A DNA stretch of 38,348 nucleotides from an uncultured Clostridia bacterium (GTDB lineage: Bacteria; Bacillota; Clostridia; Oscillospirales; Acutalibacteraceae), in contig CAMKOU010000005.1 of the NCBI GenBank assembly GCA_946414505.1, positions 1 through 38,348 on the forward strand, in the 5' to 3' direction. Shown here piece after piece: positions 28,630-37,032 of the stretch. The position numbers were made by a program, and so were the translations under genes. The notes under the pieces were generated by a model. That model did not search any database and was not told where the DNA came from. It saw only the letters and a program-made list of their open reading frames with translations. Position 1 is the first letter of the stretch, and each line of letters begins with the position of its first letter.

Positions 28630-29577
28630 ATGAAAAGAGTTACCAAATGGGCGGCGGCGCTGCTTGCCGCCGTACTGTTGACGGCACTGTTTGCCGGCTG
28701 CGGCGCAAAGGATACAAAAGACGGCAAGCTGCGTATAGTCGCCACGATTTTTCCCGTATATGAATGGGTGAAAAACATCACCAAGGACGCCGACAACGTG
28801 GATGTGTCGCTGTTGCTCGACAAGGGCGTGGATATGCACAGCTTTCAGCCTACCACCAAAGACATCGTCCGCATGTCCGACTGCGATGTATTTGTGTATG
28901 TCGGCGGCGAGTCCGACGAGTGGGTGGAGGATGTGCTCCGCAACGCGCGAAACAAAAACATGCTGACCGTCAATTTGATGGAAGCCATGGGCAGCGCCGC
29001 CAAGGAGGAGGAAGCTGTGGAGGGCATGGAAGCCGAAAAAACCGATGAAAAAGAATACGATGAACATATTTGGCTGTCGCTCAAAAACGCCGCCGCGCTC
29101 AGCCGGACGATAGCGGACAAGCTCGGCGAAAAGGACACGGCGCACAAGACAGCCTATGACGCCAACGCCAAAGCCTATATCGAACAGCTGCAAGCGCTCG
29201 ACGGACAGTATACGCAAACCGTGACGGCAGCTAAAAATAAAACCTTGATCTTTGCCGACCGTTTTCCGTTCCGCTATTTAACCGACGACTACGGCTTATC
29301 ATATTACGCGGCGTTTTCGGGCTGTTCCGCCGAGAGTGAAGCGAGCTTTCAGACGCTGGTATTTCTCGCGGAAAAACTAAAGGAGCTGCATCTCAACAAG
29401 CTGGTCATACTCGACGGCTCCACCCCCAAAATGGCACAGTCCGTCATTGACGCTTCCGGTTTGCCGGATGTGGAGATATGCACGCTCAACAGTATGCAAT
29501 CGAATATCGGCGAAAACGAAACCTATCTTGGGATCATGAAGGATAATTTATCGGTGCTGCAAACAGCGCTGAACTGA
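28630..29577 (+). CDS. zinc/manganese ABC transporter substrate-binding lipoprotein (ZnuA-like)
   Basis: Start ATG 28630; lipobox LFAGCG, IVATIFPVYEWVKNI, VDMHSFQPT, DEHIWLSLKNA, ILDGSTPKMAQSV. Confidence 0.9.
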   Translation: MKRVTKWAAALLAAVLLTALFAGCGAKDTKDGKLRIVATIFPVYEWVKNITKDADNVDVSLLLDKGVDMHSFQPTTKDIVRMSDCDVFVYVGGESDEWVEDVLRNARNKNMLTVNLMEAMGSAAKEEEAVEGMEAEKTDEKEYDEHIWLSLKNAAALSRTIADKLGEKDTAHKTAYDANAKAYIEQLQALDGQYTQTVTAAKNKTLIFADRFPFRYLTDDYGLSYYAAFSGCSAESEASFQTLVFLAEKLKELHLNKLVILDGSTPKMAQSVIDASGLPDVEICTLNSMQSNIGENETYLGIMKDNLSVLQTALN

Positions 29578-29591
29578 TTGTTGGTGCAAGT

Positions 29592-30299
29592 ATGTCACAA
29601 TTAATTTGTCAAAATCTGACCCTCGGTTATGAGGGGCAAAAAATACTGTCCGATCTCAGCTTTTCCGTGGAGAGCGGCGACTATCTGTGTATTCTCGGTG
29701 AAAACGGCTCCGGCAAAACGACGCTGATGAAAACCATTCTCGGTTTGCGCAAGCCCATGAGCGGCGAAATTCGGACCGGCGACGGTCTAAACCGCCGTTC
29801 CATCGGCTATTTGCCGCAGCAAACCATGGTGCAAAAGGATTTTCCGGCTTCGGTGCGTGAAATTGTGCTGTCGGGTTTTCAGGGGCAATGCGGGCTGCGT
29901 CCGTTTTACACAAAAGACGAAAAACAACAGGCGGAAAAGAATATGGCGCTGATGGGGCTTTCCGGTATGCAAAAGCGCTGCTACCGCGAGCTTTCGGGCG
30001 GGCAGCAACAGCGTGTGCTGCTGGCACGCGCCCTGTGTGCCACGGAAAAAATGCTGCTGCTCGACGAGCCGGTCGCGGGGCTCGACCCCAAGGTGACGCA
30101 GGAAATGTACCGCCTGATCGAACAGCTGAACAAAGAACACGGCATTACCGTCGTGATGATTTCGCACGACCTGCGCGCAGCGTTGCAGTTTGCCAATAAA
30201 ATACTGCACATCGGCGACAAGGTGTTTTTCGGCACGCGTGAGGCGTATTTGCGCTATGCCGCCGCGCAACGGGAGGAGGGCAGCTGCACCCATGTTTGA
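29592..30299 (+). CDS. metal ABC transporter ATP-binding protein (ZnuC-like)
   Basis: 235 aa; GENGSGKTTLMKTILG, ELSGGQQQRVLLARAL, LLLDEPVAGLD. Confidence 0.95.
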   Translation: MSQLICQNLTLGYEGQKILSDLSFSVESGDYLCILGENGSGKTTLMKTILGLRKPMSGEIRTGDGLNRRSIGYLPQQTMVQKDFPASVREIVLSGFQGQCGLRPFYTKDEKQQAEKNMALMGLSGMQKRCYRELSGGQQQRVLLARALCATEKMLLLDEPVAGLDPKVTQEMYRLIEQLNKEHGITVVMISHDLRAALQFANKILHIGDKVFFGTREAYLRYAAAQREEGSCTHV

Positions 30300-31167
30300 A
30301 ACGCTTTCCTACTATATGCAGTTTTCACAGGTTCGCTATGCGCTGATCGTCGGCGTGTTAGTTGCATTATGCGCGTCGTTGCTCGGTGTAACGCTGGTGC
30401 TCAAGCGGTTTTCGTTTATCGGTGACGGCTTGTCGCATGTGGCGTTCGGCGCCATGGCCATCTCGACCATCACCGGCGCGCTTGTCAGCGGTTTACAGCC
30501 GGTCATCGACTCCACCAACAACATGATCATCGTCATGCCGATCACAGTGCTCAGCGCGGTGCTGCTGCTGCGCACCGGCCGCAACGCCAAGCTCAAGGGC
30601 GACGCGGCGGTGGCAATGATCTCGGTTGGCGCACTGGCGGTAGGATATCTGCTGATGCACCTCGATATTTTTCCCAACAACGGCAATGTGGCAGGTGATG
30701 TGTGTACCACGCTGTTCGGTGCGTCCAACATCCTGACGCTGACAGCAAACGATGTCGGCTTTTGCATTGTGGTGTCGCTGCTGGTGATCGCAGCGTTTGT
30801 GTTTTTGTACAACAAGCTGTTCGCCGTCACCTTTGACGAGGATTTTGCCACGGCAACCGGCACCAACGCCAATGTTTACAATCTGATGATCGCCATTATT
30901 ATTGCGGTGATCATCGTCATTTCCATGAACTTTGTCGGCTCGCTGCTCGTGTCCGCACTGATTATTTTCCCGGCGCTGTCCGCGATGCGCGTGCTGAAAA
31001 GTTTTAAGGCAGTCACCCTTTGCGCTGCCTGTTTAAGCGTGTTTTGCGCGTCGCTCGGCTTTTTCCTGTCGCTGCTATTGGAAACACCTCTCGGCGCCAC
31101 GATGGTGGCGGTCAATATCGTCGCATTTGGCGTATTTGCGCTGCTTGGCGCCGTAAAAAGCAGATAA
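30292..31167 (+). CDS. metal ABC transporter permease (ZnuB-like, ABC-3 family)
   Basis: Start ATG 30292 (MFETLSYYMQFSQVRYALIVGVLVALCASLLGVTLVLKRFSFIGDGLSHVAFGA). Overlaps the ATPase gene by 8 bp. Confidence 0.93.
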   Translation: MFETLSYYMQFSQVRYALIVGVLVALCASLLGVTLVLKRFSFIGDGLSHVAFGAMAISTITGALVSGLQPVIDSTNNMIIVMPITVLSAVLLLRTGRNAKLKGDAAVAMISVGALAVGYLLMHLDIFPNNGNVAGDVCTTLFGASNILTLTANDVGFCIVVSLLVIAAFVFLYNKLFAVTFDEDFATATGTNANVYNLMIAIIIAVIIVISMNFVGSLLVSALIIFPALSAMRVLKSFKAVTLCAACLSVFCASLGFFLSLLLETPLGATMVAVNIVAFGVFALLGAVKSR

Positions 31168-31169
31168 AT

Positions 31170-31217
31170 AGGTTGGCTCAAAACGCAATTTTATGCGTAA
31201 GAGCCAACCTTTATTTT
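31170..31217. terminator. terminator with GGTTGGCTC/GAGCCAACC stem
   Basis: GGTTGGCTC (31171-31179), inner stem ACGCA-ATTTTA-TGCGT (31183-31198), GAGCCAACC (31201-31209), then TTTATTTTTT. Between convergent genes. Confidence 0.9.
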
Positions 31218-31317
31218 TTACTTCATAGTACTGTAGTACCATGTTGATCGTAAGAGTATGCTTTTTCGCAGTACTGTAGTGACAGCCCTTGCGGCTGTCA
31301 ATTCCTGCCGCCAAGCA

Positions 31318-32685
31318 CTACGAAATAAGGATATGGTATGCTTCTGCAAGCTGATGCACACCTTCATCTATCTTTTCCTGCGCGATACCCGAAAAGCTCA
31401 GCCGCAGGAGGTGTGCATTCTCGTTGTTTGCCGTCAGGCGCAGGGAACGTTCGGCAAGTGCTTTGTCGAGCTTATCCCGCGAAAAGGGGATAGGCGGGTG
31501 AATGTCCAAGTATAGTGCCGTTTCGTTAAAATCGGTGGCAGCATTCGGAAAATACCTTGCCACGCACCGCATCAAGTGTTTGCTTTTTTCCAAATAGACG
31601 CGCCGCGCCCGCCGCAGGTGCGCCTCTATTTTGCGGCTTTCAATATATTTGGCAAGCGCCAGCTGCTCCGTTTTGGAGGCGGTTTGGTTCATCAAGTGCT
31701 TCCTGCTTTGGTAGATCTCCAGCAGGTTTTGCGGCAGCACCGAATAACTCAGCCGTACCGACGGCAGCAGCACCTTGGAAAAGGAGCCGATATACACCGT
31801 GTTTTCGGTGTCGTGGTTTTGTACGCAGGGGATCGGCCGCGTGCTGTAGCGCAGCTCGCCGTTGTAGTCATCCTCCAAAATCAACGCGCTGTTTTCGCGC
31901 GCCCACGCGATCAGCTCCAGCCGCCGCGTGACGGGCATACTGCCGCCGCGCGTGCCGGTGCAGTTGGGGTTGATCATCACTACATCGGGCTGTATGTGCT
32001 GCAGCGAATCTATCCTAACGCCGTTTCTGTCACAATCAAAATATATGATGTTCCAGTCAAAGCTGCGAAATACGATCTCCGCCTGCAAATAGCGCGCGCG
32101 CTCCACCGCAACGGTTTTATGCGCGCCGATCAGCGAACAAAGCAGCAGTAACACGGCCTGGGTGCCTGCGCCCACCACAATATTGTCCGTTTGCGCGTTG
32201 ACGCCGCGTGTGCCGAGCGCATAATGCTGCAGCGCATTGCGCAGCGCTTCCTCGCCCTGTGCATCACCGTAGGAGGTCAGCAGGTAGTCGCGGTTGATCA
32301 CATCCTTGATACATTTTTTCCATTCGCCGATGTCGATTACACGCGCATCAATGCTGTTGCCGCTGAAATCATATTCATAGTAACGCCGTTCGCCGCGCGT
32401 GTTGTCTGTCTTGGCGGCAGCTTGCGGCAATGCGCCGAATTCTGCCGCGACAAAATACCCGCGCTGCGGTTCGCTGACAATGTAGCCCTCCACGCACAGT
32501 TGTTCATAGGCGCCGATGACAGTGGTCTTGGATATGCCGCGATCCTCGCTCAGGCTGCGGATAGAGGGCAGCTTGCTGCCTTTTTTTAAACTGCCGCTTT
32601 CGATCGCTTCGCGGACAGACTGATAGATTTGCTGATACAGCGGTGTTTTCAATTGCTTGTCGGTGAGAATAAAGTCGTTTAACAT
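31318..32685 (-). CDS. MocR/PdxR-type GntR regulator with aminotransferase-like domain
   Basis: Likely start ATG 32685 (MLNDFILTDKQLKTPLYQQIYQSVREAIESGSLKKGSKLPSIRSLSEDRGISKTTV). C-terminal PLP-fold domain with YIGSFSKVLLPSVRL lysine. Confidence 0.93.
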   Translation of the reverse strand: MLNDFILTDKQLKTPLYQQIYQSVREAIESGSLKKGSKLPSIRSLSEDRGISKTTVIGAYEQLCVEGYIVSEPQRGYFVAAEFGALPQAAAKTDNTRGERRYYEYDFSGNSIDARVIDIGEWKKCIKDVINRDYLLTSYGDAQGEEALRNALQHYALGTRGVNAQTDNIVVGAGTQAVLLLLCSLIGAHKTVAVERARYLQAEIVFRSFDWNIIYFDCDRNGVRIDSLQHIQPDVVMINPNCTGTRGGSMPVTRRLELIAWARENSALILEDDYNGELRYSTRPIPCVQNHDTENTVYIGSFSKVLLPSVRLSYSVLPQNLLEIYQSRKHLMNQTASKTEQLALAKYIESRKIEAHLRRARRVYLEKSKHLMRCVARYFPNAATDFNETALYLDIHPPIPFSRDKLDKALAERSLRLTANNENAHLLRLSFSGIAQEKIDEGVHQLAEAYHILIS

Positions 32686-32713
32686 AGCGTTTTCTTCCGT
32701 TTTGTTTTTTACT

Positions 32714-32776
32714 ACTATAGCATTTTCCAAAACTTATTGCAAGACGGTTGCAATTTTTTCTATTTGTTAGTATAAT
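32714..32776. promoter_or_regulatory. divergent promoter pair for the MocR gene (-) and murD (+)
   Basis: - strand: TTGCAA (32742-32737), 17 bp, TATAGT (32719-32714). + strand: TTGCAA (32748-32753), 17 bp, TATAAT (32771-32776). Confidence 0.7.
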
Positions 32777-32819
32777 AACTAATGTATGTGAATTTTGTAT
32801 GATTTAAGTGAGGGATAGT

Positions 32820-34211
32820 ATGAACACTTCAACCAAAGCTTTTTTTGATTCTGTCAAGGGGAAAACCGTTGCGTTTATCGGCATCGGCACCAGCAATTTG
32901 CCGTTGATCAAACAATTCGCCGACAAGGGCGCGCATGTCATTGCCTGCGACCGCAAGGAGTTTGAGGCGCTCGGCGAAAACGGCGTCAAGGCAAAGGCAT
33001 ACGGCGCTGAGCTGCTGCTCGGCGACGATTATTTGCAGCACATCGACGCGGACATCGTGTTCCGCAGCCCCGGCACCCCGTTTTATAAAGAGGAGCTTGT
33101 CAGGCTGCGCGAAAACGGCGCGGTGCTCACCTCCGAGATGGAAGTCTTTTTCGAGCTGTGCCCCTGTCACACCATCGCCGTCACCGGCTCCGACGGCAAA
33201 ACGACGACTACCACCATCATCTCCGAAATGTTAAAGGCAGCCGGCAAGACCGTGCATCTCGGCGGCAACATCGGCAAGCCCCTGCTGCCCGAGATCGAAT
33301 CGGTGCAGCCGGACGACTGGGCAGTGGTGGAGCTGTCGAGCTTTCAGCTGATCTCCATGCGCCAAAGCCCCGATATCGCGGTCGTGACGAATCTCGCGCC
33401 CAACCATCTTGATATCCACAAGAATATGCAGGAGTATATCGACGCCAAAAAGAATATCGTCCTGCACCAAACCGCCTTTGCCAAGGCGGTGGTCAACCGC
33501 GACAACGACATCGCCGACAGCTTTTCGGACGCGGTGCGCGGCAGGCTCGCCAAATTCTCCGTCAAGGAAACGCTCTTTAACGGCGCGTACCTCGACGGCA
33601 CCAAAATCGTCTTCAGCGACTACGGCACCGTCACCGAGATCATGGACTACCGCGACATCAAGATCCCCGGTATGCACAATGTCGAAAACTATCTCGCCGC
33701 GATCGCCGCTGTATGGGGCATTGCGGACGTGGCTACCATCGTTCAGGTCGCCAAAACCTTTGGCGGCGTGGCGCATCGCGCGGAGTTTGTGCGCGAGATA
33801 AAGGGCGTCCGCTACTACAACGATTCCATCGCTTCCAGCCCCACCCGTACCGCGCTGGGCACGCTGTCGCTCTATGACGAAAAAATCATCATCATCGCCG
33901 GCGGCTACGACAAGCATATTCCGTATGAGCCCCTCGGCCCCGTTATCAACAACAAGGTCAAGGTATTGATCCTCCTCGGCGATACCGCGCCGAAAATCGA
34001 GGCGGCGGTCAAGGGAGCGGATAACTACGACGCCGGCGCGATCACGATCCTCCACGTTTCCAACATGGAGGAAGCGGTCGCGGCAGCGGCGGCACATGCC
34101 GTAGCAGGCGATATCGTTTCGCTCTCACCGGCAAGCGCGAGCTTTGGCTTGTACCGTAACTTTGAGGAGCGCGGCAACCACTTCAAGGCGATCGTCAACA
34201 ATTTGGAGTAA
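32820..34211 (+). CDS. murD: UDP-N-acetylmuramoyl-L-alanine--D-glutamate ligase
   Basis: Start ATG 32820 with AGGGA upstream. IAVTGSDGKTTTTTIISEML, LGGNIGKPLLPEIE, ELSSFQL, LAPNHLDIHKNMQEY, YYNDSIASSPTRTALGTLSL, IIIAGGYDKHIPYEPL. Confidence 0.97.
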   Translation: MNTSTKAFFDSVKGKTVAFIGIGTSNLPLIKQFADKGAHVIACDRKEFEALGENGVKAKAYGAELLLGDDYLQHIDADIVFRSPGTPFYKEELVRLRENGAVLTSEMEVFFELCPCHTIAVTGSDGKTTTTTIISEMLKAAGKTVHLGGNIGKPLLPEIESVQPDDWAVVELSSFQLISMRQSPDIAVVTNLAPNHLDIHKNMQEYIDAKKNIVLHQTAFAKAVVNRDNDIADSFSDAVRGRLAKFSVKETLFNGAYLDGTKIVFSDYGTVTEIMDYRDIKIPGMHNVENYLAAIAAVWGIADVATIVQVAKTFGGVAHRAEFVREIKGVRYYNDSIASSPTRTALGTLSLYDEKIIIIAGGYDKHIPYEPLGPVINNKVKVLILLGDTAPKIEAAVKGADNYDAGAITILHVSNMEEAVAAAAAHAVAGDIVSLSPASASFGLYRNFEERGNHFKAIVNNLE

Positions 34212-34214
34212 GCA

Positions 34215-35231
34215 ATGGAACTAAAACAACTTATTTTTGATTTATGTACTGCGCAGGGCGTTTCGGGCAGCGAAGCGCCCGCGCTTTCCGTGGCAAAGCA
34301 AGCGCTTATGCCCTTTGTCGATGTGACCACCGACCGCAACGGCAATCTCATTGCCGCACTCGGCAATCCCGACGCGGATAAAACCATTCTGCTCGACGCT
34401 CATTTAGACCGCATCGGTTTGATGATCACCGGCATCGACGACGACGGCTTTGTCAAGGTCGATAAGGTCGGCGGCGTGGATATCCGCGTTTTACAGGATA
34501 CGGTGTTGGTGTCTGAAAACGGCTGTAAAGGAACCGTTTGCTGTTTGCCGCCGCATTTGACAAACGGCAGCGAGGACAAGGCGACGCCCATAGACAAAAC
34601 ATGGGTGGATTTCGGTATGCCTGCCGAACAGGTGAAGCAGCAGCTGCACGTAGGCGATGTGCTGACCTTTGCCGCGCCGCCGTGCTGTCTGCTGGGCGAC
34701 AAAATCACCGCACCGGCGCTCGATGACCGCTGCGGTGTGGCGGCGTTGATCCGCTGTGCGGAGCTGATCGACACACAGGCATACAAGGTGGTGCTCCTGC
34801 TCAGCACACAGGAGGAAACCTTTGGCACCGGCGCCAAAACAGGCGCGTTTGCCGTCTGCCCCGATGAAGCGATCGCCGTGGACGTCAGCTTTGCGTCCCA
34901 GCCCGATGTGTCGGGACAGTACGGCAAAATCGAATTGGGCAAGGGACCGATGATCTGCGTGTCCTCCGTCCTGTCGCGCGCGATGTCGGACAAGCTGCTT
35001 GCACTTGCCGAAGAACAAAACATTCCCTGTCAAACAGAGCCCATCGGCGGCTTAACGGGTACCAACGGCGACCATATCGCCGTGACCAAATGCGGCGTGA
35101 AAACGGCAGTGGTGTCCATTCCGCAGCGGTATATGCACACGCCTGCCGAGGTGATCGCTCTGTCGGATGTGGAAAATACCGCGCGGCTGCTTGCCGCCTA
35201 TATCAACAGCGGAGGTGCGTTCCATGATTGA
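34215..35231 (+). CDS. M42 family metallopeptidase (glutamyl aminopeptidase/endoglucanase-like), copy 1
   Basis: GVSGSEAPAL, LLDAHLDRIGLMIT, ALDDRCGVAALI, LSTQEETFGTGAKTGAF. Confidence 0.9.
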   Translation: MELKQLIFDLCTAQGVSGSEAPALSVAKQALMPFVDVTTDRNGNLIAALGNPDADKTILLDAHLDRIGLMITGIDDDGFVKVDKVGGVDIRVLQDTVLVSENGCKGTVCCLPPHLTNGSEDKATPIDKTWVDFGMPAEQVKQQLHVGDVLTFAAPPCCLLGDKITAPALDDRCGVAALIRCAELIDTQAYKVVLLLSTQEETFGTGAKTGAFAVCPDEAIAVDVSFASQPDVSGQYGKIELGKGPMICVSSVLSRAMSDKLLALAEEQNIPCQTEPIGGLTGTNGDHIAVTKCGVKTAVVSIPQRYMHTPAEVIALSDVENTARLLAAYINSGGAFHD

Positions 35232-36258
35232 TTACGCGTTACTGAAACAGCTGTGTCAAGCGGACGGCATTTCGGGCGACGAGGGTGCCGTTCGGGATCT
35301 GATTATCGAACAAATCAAAGACTACGCCTCCTATGAGGTAGACAACCTCGGCAATTTGCTGGTGCATAAAAAAGGCAGGCAGCCTGCCAGCGTTCGCCTC
35401 ATGGTGTCGGCGCATATGGACGAGGTCGGCTTGATGGTGACGGATATAACCGCAAACGGCTTTTTGAAATTCGACGAGGTGGGCGGCATCGACCGCCGCG
35501 TGTTGATTGGCAAGCAGGTCACGGTCGGCAGACAGAACGTTCGCGGCGTGATCGGTGTGAAGCCGATCCACCTGTGCAAGGGCGATGAGGGCAAAACCAT
35601 CCCCGAAATGAGCGAGCTGTATATCGACATCGGCGCGGACAGCGAGGAGGAAGCGAAACGCTACGTACACCCCGGCGACAGCGTGCGCTATCACAGCGCC
35701 TTTCTTGAAAACGAAAATACCATCAATGCCAAGGCGATCGACGACCGTTTTGGCTGTTATGTGATGATAGAGCTTATCAAAAGCGAGCTGGCGTATGATA
35801 CCGACTTTGCCTTTGTCGTACAGGAGGAGGTCGGTTTGCGCGGCGCCAAGGTGGCGGCGTATGCGCTCGACCCCGACTATGCCTTGGTGCTCGAAACCAC
35901 CACCTCCGCCGAGATCCCCGAGGTGGAAAAGGAAAAGCAGGTCTGCAACCTCGGCGAGGGCGCCGTGATCTCGCTGATGGACAGACGCACCATCTATGAT
36001 AAAGCCATGGTGCAGCTGGCGCTCGACACCGCCGACGAAATCGGCGTAAAAGCGCAGGTGAAGCGCGCTATTGCCGGCGGCAACGATGCAGGCGCTATCC
36101 ATCAAAGCCGTGCAGGTGTGCGCACATTGGCGGTATCACTGGCATGTCGCTATCTTCATGCGCCGAGCACCGTTGCGGCAAAAGCCGACTGCGAAAGTAT
36201 GCTTTCGCTCAGCCGGGCGCTGTGCGAAAAAATCGCAGGCGGGGCGTTGGAGCCGTGA
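35224..36258 (+). CDS. M42 family metallopeptidase, copy 2
   Basis: Start ATG 35224 (MIDYALLKQLCQADGISGDEGAVRDLI). VSAHMDEVGLMVTDI, AIDDRFGCYVMIELI, VVQEEVGLRGAKVAAY, GGNDAGAIHQSRAGV. Overlaps copy 1 by 8 bp. Confidence 0.94.
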   Translation: MIDYALLKQLCQADGISGDEGAVRDLIIEQIKDYASYEVDNLGNLLVHKKGRQPASVRLMVSAHMDEVGLMVTDITANGFLKFDEVGGIDRRVLIGKQVTVGRQNVRGVIGVKPIHLCKGDEGKTIPEMSELYIDIGADSEEEAKRYVHPGDSVRYHSAFLENENTINAKAIDDRFGCYVMIELIKSELAYDTDFAFVVQEEVGLRGAKVAAYALDPDYALVLETTTSAEIPEVEKEKQVCNLGEGAVISLMDRRTIYDKAMVQLALDTADEIGVKAQVKRAIAGGNDAGAIHQSRAGVRTLAVSLACRYLHAPSTVAAKADCESMLSLSRALCEKIAGGALEP

Positions 36259-37028
36259 TTCGACATGCCGCCGGTATAGCGGATTATGCGGAAACCGTCA
36301 GCCGCTTAGCGCCCGGCGATCCTTTTGCCTGCCGGATCCGATCGCTGTACAGCACCTACCCGCTGTCGCTTCCGTTTGTCGATTACTGGCTGACAGCGGA
36401 CGGCAGGGGACAGGCTAACGGCGCGATCGCGCGCAGCGGCACGGATTATGTTTTGCTGCTGACCGCTCATTCGGATTTAGACGAGGTGTCGTCCTTTCTG
36501 CAAATGACAGGCGCCGGACGGGCGCTGTGCGACGGCAGCTACACTTTGACAGGCTATCGGCAGGTCAACAGCGGTTGGCTGTTGCAGGCTTCCCGACCGG
36601 TTGCCGTGGCACCGTCTTTTTCTGTGTATCATCCCACGCTGCGCGACGTGTATGCCGTGCTGCAAACCTGCGCGGGAGAGCAGTTTCTGTTGCCCCCGTG
36701 GGAGGATTTTTACGTGGACATGAACCACAAGCTGCGCCATGGTGCTGTTCGGCTGCTGGGAATACGCGACGCTGCGGAATTGTGTGCTGTTGGCATGACG
36801 GTGGCGGAAACGGAAGACAGCGCCGTATTGGGCGCGGTCGCCTGCCGGCCGGATCGCCGCAGACAAGGCTATGGTACACAAGTTGTCGGCAGCCTTGTCA
36901 ATGCGTTGCTTCGTGAGGACAAAACCGTGTGGCTGCATCGTGCACAAAACGAAAATGCCGCTTTTTATCAAAGCATGGGCTTTGCAGAGCGCGGCACGTG
37001 GAAGGAATACACCTATAACAGAGGATAA
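36255..37028 (+). CDS. GNAT family N-acetyltransferase with an extra N-terminal region
   Basis: Likely GTG start 36255 overlapping the upstream TGA. C-terminal GAVACRPDRRRQGYGTQVVGSLVNALLREDKTVWLHRAQNENAAFYQSMGFAERGTWKEYTY. Confidence 0.8.
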   Translation: MIRHAAGIADYAETVSRLAPGDPFACRIRSLYSTYPLSLPFVDYWLTADGRGQANGAIARSGTDYVLLLTAHSDLDEVSSFLQMTGAGRALCDGSYTLTGYRQVNSGWLLQASRPVAVAPSFSVYHPTLRDVYAVLQTCAGEQFLLPPWEDFYVDMNHKLRHGAVRLLGIRDAAELCAVGMTVAETEDSAVLGAVACRPDRRRQGYGTQVVGSLVNALLREDKTVWLHRAQNENAAFYQSMGFAERGTWKEYTYNRG

Positions 37029-37032
37029 GACA

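Noticed and set aside
33231-34097. 288-aa ORF antisense to murD, and a similar one at 35239-36105 antisense to M42
   Set aside because: Shadow ORFs in GC-rich coding sequence; no motifs or ribosome site.
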